In this document: in pieces, positions 1 through 8,719 of the stretch
Layout: every line of letters begins with the position of its first letter
How positions within the stretch are numbered: position 1 is the stretch's first letter
NCBI GenBank assembly: GCA_016783135.1
Contig: JADHXC010000003.1
Coordinates: 19,292-83,291 of the forward strand
DNA length: 64,000 nt
From: Dehalococcoidales bacterium
GTDB lineage: Bacteria; Chloroflexota; Dehalococcoidia; Dehalococcoidales; Fen-1064
Direction: 5' to 3'
Notes under the pieces: generated by a model
What the model was told of the DNA's origin: nothing
The model's database searches: none
What the model saw: only the letters and a program-made list of their open reading frames with translations
Program-made: the position numbers and the translations under genes

Positions 1-6
1 CCGAAC

Positions 7-999
7 ATGAAACTCATACTGATTGTCGAGGACGAAGATATTATGAGGGAGTCTCTGAAAGACTGGCTTAAGAATAGTGGCTATCAAGTAGAAACCGCGA
101 AGGAAGGGGGCGAAGCATTAAGAGTTATCGGGGAACGGGACTTTGGTATCGCCGTCCTTGACCTGAAGCTACCGGGTAAGGACGGGCTTGAGGTGCTACG
201 TGAGGCAAAAGAGAGAAACCCACAGATTAAGGGAATCATCATTACCGCTTATCCTTCAGTAGAGACAGCCGTAGAGGCAATGAAAATGGGGGCCATTGAT
301 TACCTGCCCAAGCCTTTTGACCTTAATGAACTGGAGGAGCTAATCAGTAAGACTCTGGGACCGATCCAGGTGGAGATAAGACCCAAGGTAGCCGTTGAAG
401 AAGCTGTAGTTGAACCGGTTGAGGTAGAGGAGACTATTACCATTGTTCCAGGGGAAATCCCGGTTCACTTCAAGCAGGGTAAGGCTCATTTTGAGGCTGG
501 TAGGTATGCTCAGGCACTCAGAGAATTTCAGGCTGTTCTGGAAATTACACCGGAGGATATCGAGAACAGGATATGGGTCCAGAAGGCGAGAAAGGCGTTA
601 GCTGAACCGGGGGGTGAAGTCGCAGGACAGGGAGCTGTAAAAACCAGGAATTGTGTCTGGGTGGGTATGGGGATGGTCAGCTATCGTCTGTGCACCAGTG
701 ATTATAATTGCCTTAGCTGCGAGTTTGAGCAGATGATGAAGGAGAACATAGCCAATGGGGACGTAAAAGTTACTGAAGCATTGGAGAGACTTAAAAGCGT
801 GCCGGGGAATCAGAGATTCTGCCGCTATGTTCTCAAGGGTCAGGTCTCCTACCGGTTATGCTCCCGTCTCTACACGTGTGATACCTGTGAATTCGGTCAG
901 ATGATGGAAGACACTCTCGAGCAGCAGCTAACTGAAAGGTTAGAGGCTTTGCGCAACAAGGGGAAATCTTGGTGGTGGCCTTATTGGGAAAAGAAGTAA
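7..999 (+). CDS. Receiver-TPR protein with two C-terminal four-Cys motifs
   Basis: A 330-residue fusion. Residues 1-118 are a CheY/NtrC-type receiver with the acidic pair near the N-terminus, phosphoacceptor Asp in LDLKLPG, Thr in ITAYPS and Lys in LPKPFD. A linker leads to one TPR-like helix pair (about 155-200). Two copies of C-x12-C-x5-C-x2-C follow (from about residues 215 and 275), each with YRLC and CEF-x-QMM, which look like Fe-S or zinc sites. The receiver and the segment after it (SKTLGP-V/I-QVEIRPK) nearly match the receiver of the gene at 3447. The gene lies 15 bases before a NuoE-like gene, so it probably belongs to the same redox operon. No DNA-binding output domain is present. 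The start is inferred by comparison with the paralogue, because too little upstream sequence is visible to see a ribosome site. Partner and function of the Cys motifs are unknown. Confidence 0.8.
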   Translation: MKLILIVEDEDIMRESLKDWLKNSGYQVETAKEGGEALRVIGERDFGIAVLDLKLPGKDGLEVLREAKERNPQIKGIIITAYPSVETAVEAMKMGAIDYLPKPFDLNELEELISKTLGPIQVEIRPKVAVEEAVVEPVEVEETITIVPGEIPVHFKQGKAHFEAGRYAQALREFQAVLEITPEDIENRIWVQKARKALAEPGGEVAGQGAVKTRNCVWVGMGMVSYRLCTSDYNCLSCEFEQMMKENIANGDVKVTEALERLKSVPGNQRFCRYVLKGQVSYRLCSRLYTCDTCEFGQMMEDTLEQQLTERLEALRNKGKSWWWPYWEKK

Positions 1000-1014
1000 G
1001 GAGGTATGAAATAA

Positions 1015-1485
1015 ATGGTTCCGGAAGTTGCTCAAATAGAGGAAATTGTAGATAACATTGTAGATAAATATGAAGGTGATAGGTCCGCCTTAATTCAGGT
1101 GCTTCTTGATATCCAGCGTGAAAACCACTGGCTGTCTAGAGATGCTCTAATGCAGGTCAGCCAGAGGCTCGAGGTTCCCCTGAGTCAGATCTATCATATA
1201 TCTACTTTCTACAAAGCCTTCAGCCTGATGCCTAAAGGACGGCACTCAGTATCGGTCTGTCTGGGGACTGCTTGCCAAGTACGTGGTGCGCCTCGCCTTT
1301 TGGATAAAGTTACAGAAACCGTGAAGATAAAATCAGGTGAGACCTCCGAGGATATGCGGTTTAGTTTAGATACGGTGAATTGTCTTGGCTGCTGTGCTTT
1401 AGGGCCGGTGATGGTGGTTGATGGCGAGTATCACAGTAAGCCTTCTACAAAGGAAATTGAGCAGATTTTTGCTGCGTGCGAATAA
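1015..1485 (+). CDS. NuoE/HndA-like [2Fe-2S] subunit
   Basis: A 156-residue protein with the NuoE-family layout: an N-terminal helical part and a thioredoxin-like [2Fe-2S] domain. The four expected cysteines are present in VCLGTAC and VNCLGCCALGP. In complex I, NAD-reducing hydrogenases and electron-bifurcating enzymes this subunit sits beside the FMN/NADH subunit. An AAGGAGGT site precedes the ATG. The next gene is a NuoF-type subunit whose start overlaps the ribosome site just after this stop, so the two are probably co-translated. The absence of other complex I genes argues for a soluble NAD(P)H-linked diaphorase rather than membrane complex I; this is inference. Confidence 0.88.
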   Translation: MVPEVAQIEEIVDNIVDKYEGDRSALIQVLLDIQRENHWLSRDALMQVSQRLEVPLSQIYHISTFYKAFSLMPKGRHSVSVCLGTACQVRGAPRLLDKVTETVKIKSGETSEDMRFSLDTVNCLGCCALGPVMVVDGEYHSKPSTKEIEQIFAACE

Positions 1486-1506
1486 GCCATGAGGAAGGAG
1501 AGAGTT

Positions 1507-3414
1507 ATGCCTAGATTAAACTCAGCCACTGACATGGAAAGGCTTAGACAAGAGGTACTGGCGCAGGTAGACGGTAAGAGGATCGTTTCCGTAACTAATG
1601 GGACAGATGGTAGAACACGTCATAGTGACGCCGTGGTTAGAGCCTTTGTTGACGAACTACGAAAACAAGGCTTGGCAGATAAGGTAATTGTGAAGAGCAC
1701 GGGCTGTCATGGCTTCTGTGAAAAAGAACCTAGCGCTGTTATCTTTCCGGAGGAGATTTGTTATGTGAGTCTCAAGCCTGAGGATGTGCCAGAAATTGTC
1801 TCCGAGACCTTGGCTGAAGGAAAGGTTATTGAGCGTCTCCTCTACGAAGACCCTACTACTGGGCAGAAGATTACAAAGGAACCTGAAATACCATTTTACA
1901 AACATCAAAACCGAACTGTCTTGGGGAATAACAGATTCATAGGTATGGAAAGCATAGAAGATTACATTGCTGTTGGTGGTTACTCAGCCTTAGCTAAGGC
2001 TCTTTTGGAAATGACACCGGAGCAGGTCCTTAACGAGGTTAAAAAGGCTAATCTAAGAGGTAGGGGGGGGGGTGGTTTCCCGGCCGGGATAAAATGGGAG
2101 ACCACCCGCAATGCACCCGGAGAGATAAAATATGTCATCGTTAACGCTGATGAGGGCGACCCGGGGGCCTATATGGACAGGAGCTTGCTCGAGGGCAATC
2201 CCCACAGCGTGCTGGAGGGCCTGATTATTGGTGCCTATGCTATTGGCTCCCACCAGGGCTTCGTCTATGTGCGACAAGAATATCCTATAGCTGTGGGAAA
2301 TCTCTCCGTCGCTTTGGAGCAAGCGTACGAGTTTGGTCTTCTTGGGTCAAACATTCTTGGCTCTGGCTTTGACTTTGATATTAAAGTGCACCATGGTGCT
2401 GGTGCTTTCGTATCTGGTGAATCCAGCGCTTTAATGACTGCCATAGAGGGCAGAGTAGGTGAGCCTAGACCCAAGTATATCCGCACCGCGGTAAGTGGTA
2501 TCTGGGAAAAGCCCAGTAATCTGAATAACGTGGAAACCTGGGCTACCGTGCCGCTGATAATCGACAAGGGTGCTGAATGGTTTACAGGTATTGGAACCGA
2601 AGGGAGTAAGGGGACAAAGATTTTCTCTCTAGTTGGCAAGGTAAATAATACCGGGCTGGTGGAAGTGCCTATGGGAATGACACTCAGGGAGATTATCTAT
2701 GACATTGGTGGTGGCATTCCCGAGGGAAAGAAATTCAAGGCAGTCCAGACCGGTGGTCCTTCGGGTGGGGTCATCCCTGAGAGCTTCCTTGACCTCCCTA
2801 TAGATTTTGATGAACTTGCCAAAGTAGGGTCTATGATGGGCTCAGGTGGCATGATTGTAATGGATGAGGACAACTGCATGGTTGATATAGCAAGGTATTT
2901 TCTCAATTTCCTTGCCGGGGAATCCTGCGGCAAGTGCCTCCCATGTCGTGAGGGGATATACCAGATGCTCAAGGTACTGAATAGAATTTGCGAAGGGAAG
3001 GGGGAAGGAGGAGATATCGAGCTACTGGAGGACATATCGGAGGTGGTCAGGGCTGCTTCCCTCTGCGCCCTGGGGCAGACATCTCCTAATCCGGTACTCA
3101 GCACTATTAAATACTTCCGCGATGAGTATGAAGCTCATATTAAGGAGAAGCGCTGCTCGGCTGGTGTCTGTAAGGCGCTAATATCCTACTATATTGAGCC
3201 GGAGAAATGTCAGGCCTGTATGATTTGTCTGAGGAATTGTCCTACGGAGGCTATCACCGGTGGTAAAAACCTAATCCATACTATTGACCAAGATAAATGC
3301 ACCAAATGTGGGACCTGCCTTGAGGTTTGTCCACCACGCTTTGGTGCCATTACTATACTTTCCGGCGTGAAAGTACCTGAACTTGTTCCACAGGGGACAG
3401 AAGTAGCACGTTGA
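1507..3414 (+). CDS. NuoF/HndC-like flavoprotein with ferredoxin tail
   Basis: About 635 residues. In order: a thioredoxin-like N-domain, the NuoF core with the FMN loop (RGRGGGGFPAG) and a NAD-binding loop (GAGAFVSGESSAL), an SLBB-like segment, the N3-type [4Fe-4S] site (ESCGKCLPCREG with a later CALG), and a C-terminal two-cluster ferredoxin (CQACMICLRNCP and CTKCGTCLEVCP). This is the HndC/HydB layout of NADH-dependent hydrogenases and bifurcating enzymes. The N-terminal domain is odd: the first two usual cluster cysteines are replaced (VTNGTDG instead of a VC-GT-C pattern) and only CHGFC remains, so its [2Fe-2S] cluster may be lost. I prefer ATG 1507, preceded by AGGAAGGAGAG, over ATG 1489, which overlaps that site. 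Confidence 0.88.
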   Translation: MPRLNSATDMERLRQEVLAQVDGKRIVSVTNGTDGRTRHSDAVVRAFVDELRKQGLADKVIVKSTGCHGFCEKEPSAVIFPEEICYVSLKPEDVPEIVSETLAEGKVIERLLYEDPTTGQKITKEPEIPFYKHQNRTVLGNNRFIGMESIEDYIAVGGYSALAKALLEMTPEQVLNEVKKANLRGRGGGGFPAGIKWETTRNAPGEIKYVIVNADEGDPGAYMDRSLLEGNPHSVLEGLIIGAYAIGSHQGFVYVRQEYPIAVGNLSVALEQAYEFGLLGSNILGSGFDFDIKVHHGAGAFVSGESSALMTAIEGRVGEPRPKYIRTAVSGIWEKPSNLNNVETWATVPLIIDKGAEWFTGIGTEGSKGTKIFSLVGKVNNTGLVEVPMGMTLREIIYDIGGGIPEGKKFKAVQTGGPSGGVIPESFLDLPIDFDELAKVGSMMGSGGMIVMDEDNCMVDIARYFLNFLAGESCGKCLPCREGIYQMLKVLNRICEGKGEGGDIELLEDISEVVRAASLCALGQTSPNPVLSTIKYFRDEYEAHIKEKRCSAGVCKALISYYIEPEKCQACMICLRNCPTEAITGGKNLIHTIDQDKCTKCGTCLEVCPPRFGAITILSGVKVPELVPQGTEVAR

Positions 3415-3446
3415 CGAGCTGAGGAAAAACAGGAGGAGGTGAAAGG

Positions 3447-4448
3447 ATGAAACCGATTCTGGTAGTAGAGGATGAGGCTATCATGAGGGAATCACTCCGG
3501 GATTGGCTAACGGATGGTGGTTACCAGGTGGAAAGTGCGGAACAAGGGGACGAGGCGTTAGCAGCAATTGAGGAGCAGGACTTTGGACTTCTCATCCTTG
3601 ACTTGAAGTTACCGGGAGAGGACGGGCTTGAGGTATTACGAAAGGCTAAGGAGAGACGCCCACAGCTTAATGGAATCATTATTACCGCTTATCCTTCAGT
3701 AGAGACCGCGGTAGAGGCGATGAAAGAGGGGGTTATCGATTATCTACCTAAGCCTATTGACTTAAATGAACTGGAGAAATTGGTCAGCAAGACTCTGGGG
3801 CCAGTTCAGGTTGAGATAAGACCAAAGACGGTCACCTTAGTTATCGATGACCGAGAGGTTAAAGCCGAGCAAGGAACGACTATTCTTGAAGCAGCACACA
3901 GTGCCGGAATTGACATCCCCACGCTTTGCTATCACAAGAAGTTGGCTCCCTATGGTGCCTGCCGTCTGTGCACTGTCGAGATAGTAAGGGGGCAGCAGTC
4001 ACAATTGGTCGCTTCCTGTTGTTATCCTGTTGTAGACGGACTTGTGGTAAAGACGGAGTCCGAACAAGTAGTCAAAGGTCGCAAGATGCTATTAAAGTTA
4101 ATGTGGGCTCGTGCCCCCGGGATCGAGGCGCTACGGAATTATAGAATAAAATATGGCATAACTGGAGTCAAAACAGCAGAGGATTACGGAATAAGCAGCG
4201 CAAGCACAACGAAGTTTGAAATAGAGCCAACTTTCTGCATCCTTTGTGGATTATGCGTGCGCTACTGTGCAGAGGTGAAAGGGAGAAACGCCATTGGCTT
4301 TATCGGTAGAGGGACAGAACGGGAGGTAGTTTTTTTGCCTGAGATAGCTCGTGATGAATGCTCCAAATGTGAGGAGTGTTTTCCACTTTGCCCTACAGGG
4401 GCACTTCCATCTCACTTTGCCTTGATTAAGGAAGGTCATCCTGCATAG
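3447..4448 (+). CDS. Receiver fused to NuoG/HoxU-type ferredoxin subunit
   Basis: A 333-residue fusion. Residues 1-118 are a complete CheY-like receiver (VEDEA, LDLKLPGEDG, ITAYPS, LPKPID). From about residue 128 a plant-type [2Fe-2S] domain begins, with cysteines in LCYHKKLAPYGACRLC and a following CC. Near the C-terminus are two [4Fe-4S] motifs (FCILCGLCVRYC and CSKCEECFPLCP). This matches the N-terminus of NuoG, HoxU or HndD, but the His-Cys cluster normally found between the two parts is missing, and there is no hydrogenase or molybdopterin domain. A strong AGGAGGTG precedes ATG 3447, 32 bases after the NuoF-like stop. Reading: a phosphorylation-responsive electron-transfer subunit of the NuoEF-like complex. 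The domain order is seen directly; the regulation is inference. Confidence 0.88.
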   Translation: MKPILVVEDEAIMRESLRDWLTDGGYQVESAEQGDEALAAIEEQDFGLLILDLKLPGEDGLEVLRKAKERRPQLNGIIITAYPSVETAVEAMKEGVIDYLPKPIDLNELEKLVSKTLGPVQVEIRPKTVTLVIDDREVKAEQGTTILEAAHSAGIDIPTLCYHKKLAPYGACRLCTVEIVRGQQSQLVASCCYPVVDGLVVKTESEQVVKGRKMLLKLMWARAPGIEALRNYRIKYGITGVKTAEDYGISSASTTKFEIEPTFCILCGLCVRYCAEVKGRNAIGFIGRGTEREVVFLPEIARDECSKCEECFPLCPTGALPSHFALIKEGHPA

Positions 4449-4452
4449 CTAC

Positions 4453-4656
4453 TCATGGAGATGGGGATGGCTTGTTGTGCTCTGAACTCGTAACCGTGAT
4501 GGGCCGGAAACCGTTTCGGTGGAGACAGAAGTAGTACGAAGCTGATTTGATGAAGAAATAAGAGAACAAGGTACTTGCGGCCTCGCGTTCGTAGCGCTCC
4601 GGCTTCACGTACAACTCATTATAGTACGCTGCGATGTCCGCGAATATATCAACCAT
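4453..4656 (-). CDS. Possible small or decayed ORF, unknown
   Basis: A 67-codon reading frame on the strand opposite the redox operon, ending 5 bases past that operon's last stop. The first 45 codons read like a real helical protein (ADIAAYYNEL, KPERYEREAAS, TLFSYFFIKSASYYF), but the tail is low-complexity and unlike protein. It may be the start of a disrupted gene. I do not recognise a family and see no clear ribosome site. The following 186 bases to 4842 hold nothing I can identify. Confidence 0.22.
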   Translation of the reverse strand: MVDIFADIAAYYNELYVKPERYEREAASTLFSYFFIKSASYYFCLHRNGFRPITVTSSEHNKPSPSP

Positions 4657-4842
4657 ATTGTCACCCACTGGAGTATACTATTAAGCGACGACACTGCCCA
4701 TCCTGATCTCGTCCGGATCACGAAGGGAGGGTGCTAACCGATTCTACTCGCTGCCCTTGGACTTGCCCCCATTACTGTACCACCTGCAATGTTAGTTTTG
4801 CGGCTCCACAGGCTCTTTGGGTCTCGGTACCTGCCGCCAAAC

Positions 4843-5295
4843 CTAAGCAGCCTTCACCTTCACCTCGGCGACACCCGTAAGCACCGATTCACTGTTCTGG
4901 TTCTGGCAGAGCACTTCACATCTGGCGCGGCTGTGGCCTTCAGCTATATCAACCGCCGTTATCTTGCCGCTCACGGATATCGTGTCGCCGGGGCGGGCTG
5001 GTGCCCTGAACCTGACATCAAGCCTGCCACCGCTGAGCCAATCCCGGCCGAAGGCCGCCGTCATCATCTGTGAGACATAGGCCAGCACCAGCATACCGTG
5101 AGCAACGGTGCCACCGAGCGGCGTACCCCTGGCATAGTCTTCGTCGATATGGATAGGATTGAAGTCCCCGCTGGCCTCAGCGTAGCGGTTGATGTTCGCC
5201 TGGCTGATGCCCTTGCTAATACCCGGGATACTTACCCCTTCTCTCAACTCCGGTAGCAACGTTACAGACCTCCCCTCAGGGTGCACTATCCTCAT
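4843..5295 (-). CDS. MaoC-like hydratase/dehydratase, catalytic half
   Basis: A 150-residue single hot-dog domain of the MaoC family, which hydrates enoyl thioesters or dehydrates 3-hydroxyacyl thioesters. The catalytic signature is intact: YAEASGDFNPIHIDEDYA, with Asp and His in D-x-N-P-I-H, followed by GGTVAHGML, the substrate-tunnel helix. I chose ATG 5295, which overlaps the end of the upstream gene by 20 bases. The pair resembles the HadA/HadB arrangement, in which a non-catalytic and a catalytic hot-dog protein form the active heterodimer. Substrate is not predictable; acyl-CoA or acyl-ACP are both possible. Confidence 0.82.
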   Translation of the reverse strand: MRIVHPEGRSVTLLPELREGVSIPGISKGISQANINRYAEASGDFNPIHIDEDYARGTPLGGTVAHGMLVLAYVSQMMTAAFGRDWLSGGRLDVRFRAPARPGDTISVSGKITAVDIAEGHSRARCEVLCQNQNSESVLTGVAEVKVKAA

Positions 5296-5704
5296 TATTC
5301 TCGGGCAGTATGAAGTCCGTCCTTCCCTGGAAGACCACACGGTCGCCGTCCTTGCAGGCACTGAGGTTTATGCTGAGCAAATGAAACCGACCCCGCTTCT
5401 GCATCCGGCCCACACTGGCATAGCTGGTGATGGTGTCGCGGTTATCTGCCGTATCGACGAACTCCACTACCTGAGAGACATGGACCGCGCCGTCAGGAAA
5501 AGAGACCGCCTTTGACAGTGCCGCCAGAACCTGGGCAGCAATAGCCATCGGCGGGACCAGGTCTGAGCCCCGGTACAGGCTGCTATCCTCCTCCACAGCC
5601 TCAAGATAGGCACCGACCACTGAGGAATCCACCCGGTAGCTGGCCGGTGGGAACTCGTAGCCCGCTTCCAGCTGATGATAGTCAATCTGTTCGTGTTCCG
5701 GCAT
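5276..5704 (-). CDS. MaoC-like dehydratase N-terminal-domain protein
   Basis: A 142-residue hot-dog protein of the FAS1/MaoC N-terminal type. It has the typical opening (PASYRVDSSVVGAYLEAV), a PPMAIAAQVL segment and a closing barrel strand (QGRTDFILP), but lacks the catalytic D-x-N-P-x-H motif. Such proteins pair with a catalytic MaoC partner, and one is encoded directly downstream with a 20-base overlap. GGGGGG lies five bases before the ATG. It is divergent from the malic enzyme gene across a 346-base intergenic region. Confidence 0.75.
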   Translation of the reverse strand: MPEHEQIDYHQLEAGYEFPPASYRVDSSVVGAYLEAVEEDSSLYRGSDLVPPMAIAAQVLAALSKAVSFPDGAVHVSQVVEFVDTADNRDTITSYASVGRMQKRGRFHLLSINLSACKDGDRVVFQGRTDFILPENNEDSAP

Positions 5705-5990
5705 CTGGCCCCCCCTGACGGCTGCCCGCAGTTGGTTAATACTCCTGAAATGATAACCATACGGATGTTACAGGTATGCGGGCTTATTGTTAGCCACCGG
5801 AGCAGCCTTTGTCAAGGGGTTTTCTCGTCCGGTACATCAGCGACACCCCGGTACAGCCGATGCTGGTTGCCACACAAGAAGAGAACTTCCCCTCCCGGCA
5901 CAGTAGTATTGAAGCGCCTGAAACGACACTTCCCGGTGCCTGGATAGATGCGCTCAGGTCTTTCTGGAAACGGTACAACCCTGGTACCTG

Positions 5991-5999
5991 TGCTATAAT
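5991..5999 (+). promoter_or_regulatory. Extended -10 promoter for malic enzyme gene
   Basis: TGCTATAAT is a perfect extended -10 element (TG-n-TATAAT). It would place a transcript start near 6006, about 45 bases before ATG 6051. No good -35 hexamer stands at the usual spacing, as expected for extended -10 promoters. The rest of the 5705-6050 intergenic region holds no gene I can support. Confidence 0.6.
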
Positions 6000-6050
6000 C
6001 CATGTGACGGTAATTTGTATCTGAGCAGGTCAGGAGAGGTTATAGGTACA

Positions 6051-7436
6051 ATGAATGATGTGAGCTACCGGATTGTCAGGACCATCCGCTGCAAGAACAC
6101 CAACATCCCGGGCACTCTGGGCAAGCTAACGACGGCCATCGGTAACATTGGCGCAGAAATCGGCAACATTAAGACCGTACACCTCGGTCATCACTTCACT
6201 GTCCGCGATATTGACATCCTTATCGAGAGTGAAGAGCACCTCACACGCTTGATAGACGAGGTTTCCAGACTTCAGGAGGTATCCGTCCTCCAGGTCCGGG
6301 ACGAGGTGCTGGAGCTCCACCGTGGCGGCAAGATAAAGATGGTGAGCACCGTCCCCCTCGATACCTTGGACGCCCTCAGCAAGGTATATACCCCCGGGGT
6401 AGCCGAAGTATGCCGGCTCATCGCGGGGGAACCGGACTGGAAGGATGTCTATACCGGCATCCCCTACTCCGTTGCCATCGTAACCGACGGCACTGCCGTG
6501 CTCGGACTGGGCAACATCGGTCCGGAGGCGGGAATGCCGGTGATGGAGGGAAAGGCAGCCCTCCTCCAGCACCTCGCCGGAATCAGCGGGATACCGATAC
6601 TGATCAGTACCACTGACCCGGACGAAATCGTGGCCACCGTAAAAAACATCGCGCTCACTTTCGGAGGAATCCACCTGGAAGACATCGCATCTCCGCGCTG
6701 TTTCCAGATTGAAGACAGGCTGGAGGAAGAACTCGATAGGCCTGTGATGCACGACGACCAGGAGGGCACTGCGGTGGTGGTCCTGGCAGCCCTGATGAAT
6801 GCCTGTGAACGCACCGGCCTCGTCCTTGAGGAGGCCAGGGTGGGTCTCATCGGCCTCGGTGCCGCGGGACTGACCATCGGGGAGTTCCTCCTCCGGTACA
6901 CCGGCAACCCGGCACTGGGGGTCGCCAGGACCGAGGTCAGCACCAGGCGTCACGCCGAGCACGGCGGCATTCCCTCCAGCTTTGACGAAATCATGCAGAC
7001 GGCAGATATCGTTATCGCCACCTCAGGAGTGAGCGGCCTCATTGAGCCGAGTATGGTGAGAAAGGGGCAGGTCATCTTCGCTCTGACCAACCCGTTTCCG
7101 GAGATTATCCCGGAGCTTGCCGTGGCCTCTGGGGCAGCGCTGGCGGTCGATGGCAAGACGGTGAACAATGTTATTGGCTATCCGGGAATCTGGCGCGGTA
7201 CGCTGGATGCCAAGGCGACCAGGATAACGTACGAAATGTACCGGGCGGCCAGTCTCGCCGTTGCTCGTATCGCCAGAGAAAAGGAACAGCTCGTTCCCAG
7301 TCCCATAGACCCGGATGCTCACCTGGCAGTAACTCACAACGTAGCCAGGGCCGCGATGGAATCTGGCGTTGCCCGACGGCAGCTTGACGCTGACTACTTC
7401 GAAGACACCGTTATAGAGCCACCCCCCGAAGTGTAA
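6051..7436 (+). CDS. NAD(P)-dependent malic enzyme with N-terminal ACT domain
   Basis: A 461-residue protein. Residues 5-80 form an ACT-type regulatory domain (NIPGTLGKLTTAIGNIGAEI), followed by a bacterial malic enzyme. The catalytic Tyr lies in VYTPGVAEVC and the Lys in EGKAALLQHLAGI. Metal ligands lie in LEDIASPRCFQIED and MHDDQEGTAVV. The Rossmann motif is GLIGLGAAGLTIG, followed by TNPFPEI. The enzyme oxidatively decarboxylates malate to pyruvate, and the ACT domain suggests allosteric control by a small ligand, perhaps an amino acid. I place the start at ATG 6051, preceded by AGGAGAGG, rather than an in-frame TTG 36 bases upstream. The next gene follows after 16 bases. Confidence 0.9.
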   Translation: MNDVSYRIVRTIRCKNTNIPGTLGKLTTAIGNIGAEIGNIKTVHLGHHFTVRDIDILIESEEHLTRLIDEVSRLQEVSVLQVRDEVLELHRGGKIKMVSTVPLDTLDALSKVYTPGVAEVCRLIAGEPDWKDVYTGIPYSVAIVTDGTAVLGLGNIGPEAGMPVMEGKAALLQHLAGISGIPILISTTDPDEIVATVKNIALTFGGIHLEDIASPRCFQIEDRLEEELDRPVMHDDQEGTAVVVLAALMNACERTGLVLEEARVGLIGLGAAGLTIGEFLLRYTGNPALGVARTEVSTRRHAEHGGIPSSFDEIMQTADIVIATSGVSGLIEPSMVRKGQVIFALTNPFPEIIPELAVASGAALAVDGKTVNNVIGYPGIWRGTLDAKATRITYEMYRAASLAVARIAREKEQLVPSPIDPDAHLAVTHNVARAAMESGVARRQLDADYFEDTVIEPPPEV

Positions 7437-7452
7437 GGTAAAGCAGGAAAAA

Positions 7453-8688
7453 ATGCTGGAAAGAAAACGAGGCCTGCCCCTGGTCCCTGAGAAACTGGAT
7501 GCGCAACCGGTCACCGATGGTATCCGCGTCGTCCAGAACAGCGTCGTCGGGCAGGACGCCCACACGGCGTACACCAGTTGGGTGACCACACCCGGTGGCA
7601 CGGTCGTGATTGACCCGGGCAACTTCCGCACCAGTTCCATGATAAACAAGGAGATTGCACGGGAATCGGGCAAGCCGGTCCGATACCTGATATACAGCCA
7701 TGCCCACATGGACCACATTGGCGGTGCCGCCGCCTTTGCCGACCAGCATCCCAGGATTATCGCCCACGAAAATACGATACCACGGCTGGAGCGCTACGCT
7801 CTCACTGCGGACTATATTCGTCACATAAACAGCATTCAGTTCCACTTCAGCATCCCGCCGGGTCGGTACTCTCCGGTCTATCCCACGGAGACCTACCGCG
7901 ACGAATACCGCTTCGAGCTTGGCGGCAGGACCTTCGAGCTGTTCCACGGCAAGGGTGAGACCGACGACCACACACTGGTCTGGGTGCCGGAGTTGAAGGC
8001 GGTGTTCTGCGGCGACCTGCTGGAGGCTTCGTTTCCGAACCTGGGCAACCCGTTCAAGGTGATGCGCTACGCCCGCGAATGGGCGGAAGCGCTGGAAAGG
8101 GCACTGGCACTCGACCCCGACTTTGCCATCGGGGGCGACGTTGTCCTCGTCGACAGGGCCAGGATACGGGAGTTATTCAAGGATAACATCGAAGTGCTCA
8201 GGTTCCTGGAGGACTCGGTGGTGAATGCCGCCAACGAGGGCAAGAACCTGGAGCAGATGATTGAGGATATCCAGCTTCCGCCGCACCTGGAGAACAGCCC
8301 CAATCTGCGGCAGGAGTACTCGCGCCGGGAGTTCGCCATCTACAGCATCTGGAAGCGCTACTGCGGCTACTTCGATTTCAGCCCCTCGGGGCTGTTGCCC
8401 CGTCCCAGACGCGAGATTGCCGGCGTGGTACGTGAACTGGTTGGCAGCGACGAGACAGTGCTGAATAAGGCACGGGAGCTTATGGAATCCGGCCAGTTGC
8501 AGCTTGCCCTGGAAACACTGGACATCATCCTGAAGGTAGACTATGAGGACATACCCGCACGCCGGGTCAGGCAGCAGATACTCAAGAAACTTACCGGTAC
8601 GGACACCTGTATGATGTCCCGCAATGTCTGGACACACTACCTTGAAGAGGATGAAGCATTCCTGGCGAAGCAGACGGAGGAAGGCTAG
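7453..8688 (+). CDS. Alkylsulfatase-like metallo-beta-lactamase hydrolase
   Basis: A 411-residue protein. The N-terminal metallo-beta-lactamase fold carries the dizinc motif SHAHMDHIGG (residues about 83-92), later ligands in HGKGETDDHT and CGDLL, and IGGD near residue 220. The C-terminal 190 residues are helical with an alkylsulfatase-type dimerisation region (FSPSGLLPRPRREI) and a TPR-like end (ARELMESGQLQLALETLD). This layout matches the SdsA/BDS1 alkylsulfatase group, but many relatives act on other substrates, so activity is uncertain. No signal peptide is visible, so it is probably cytoplasmic. It lies 16 bases after the malic enzyme gene and is likely co-transcribed. Confidence 0.82.
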   Translation: MLERKRGLPLVPEKLDAQPVTDGIRVVQNSVVGQDAHTAYTSWVTTPGGTVVIDPGNFRTSSMINKEIARESGKPVRYLIYSHAHMDHIGGAAAFADQHPRIIAHENTIPRLERYALTADYIRHINSIQFHFSIPPGRYSPVYPTETYRDEYRFELGGRTFELFHGKGETDDHTLVWVPELKAVFCGDLLEASFPNLGNPFKVMRYAREWAEALERALALDPDFAIGGDVVLVDRARIRELFKDNIEVLRFLEDSVVNAANEGKNLEQMIEDIQLPPHLENSPNLRQEYSRREFAIYSIWKRYCGYFDFSPSGLLPRPRREIAGVVRELVGSDETVLNKARELMESGQLQLALETLDIILKVDYEDIPARRVRQQILKKLTGTDTCMMSRNVWTHYLEEDEAFLAKQTEEG

Positions 8689-8719
8689 GCGGTAGCGCCG
8701 GCCGCTTGTGGAGGCAACC

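Noticed and set aside
6126..6962. 278-residue minus-strand frame inside the malic enzyme gene
   Set aside because: Antisense to conserved catalytic motifs of the malic enzyme; no ribosome site or family.
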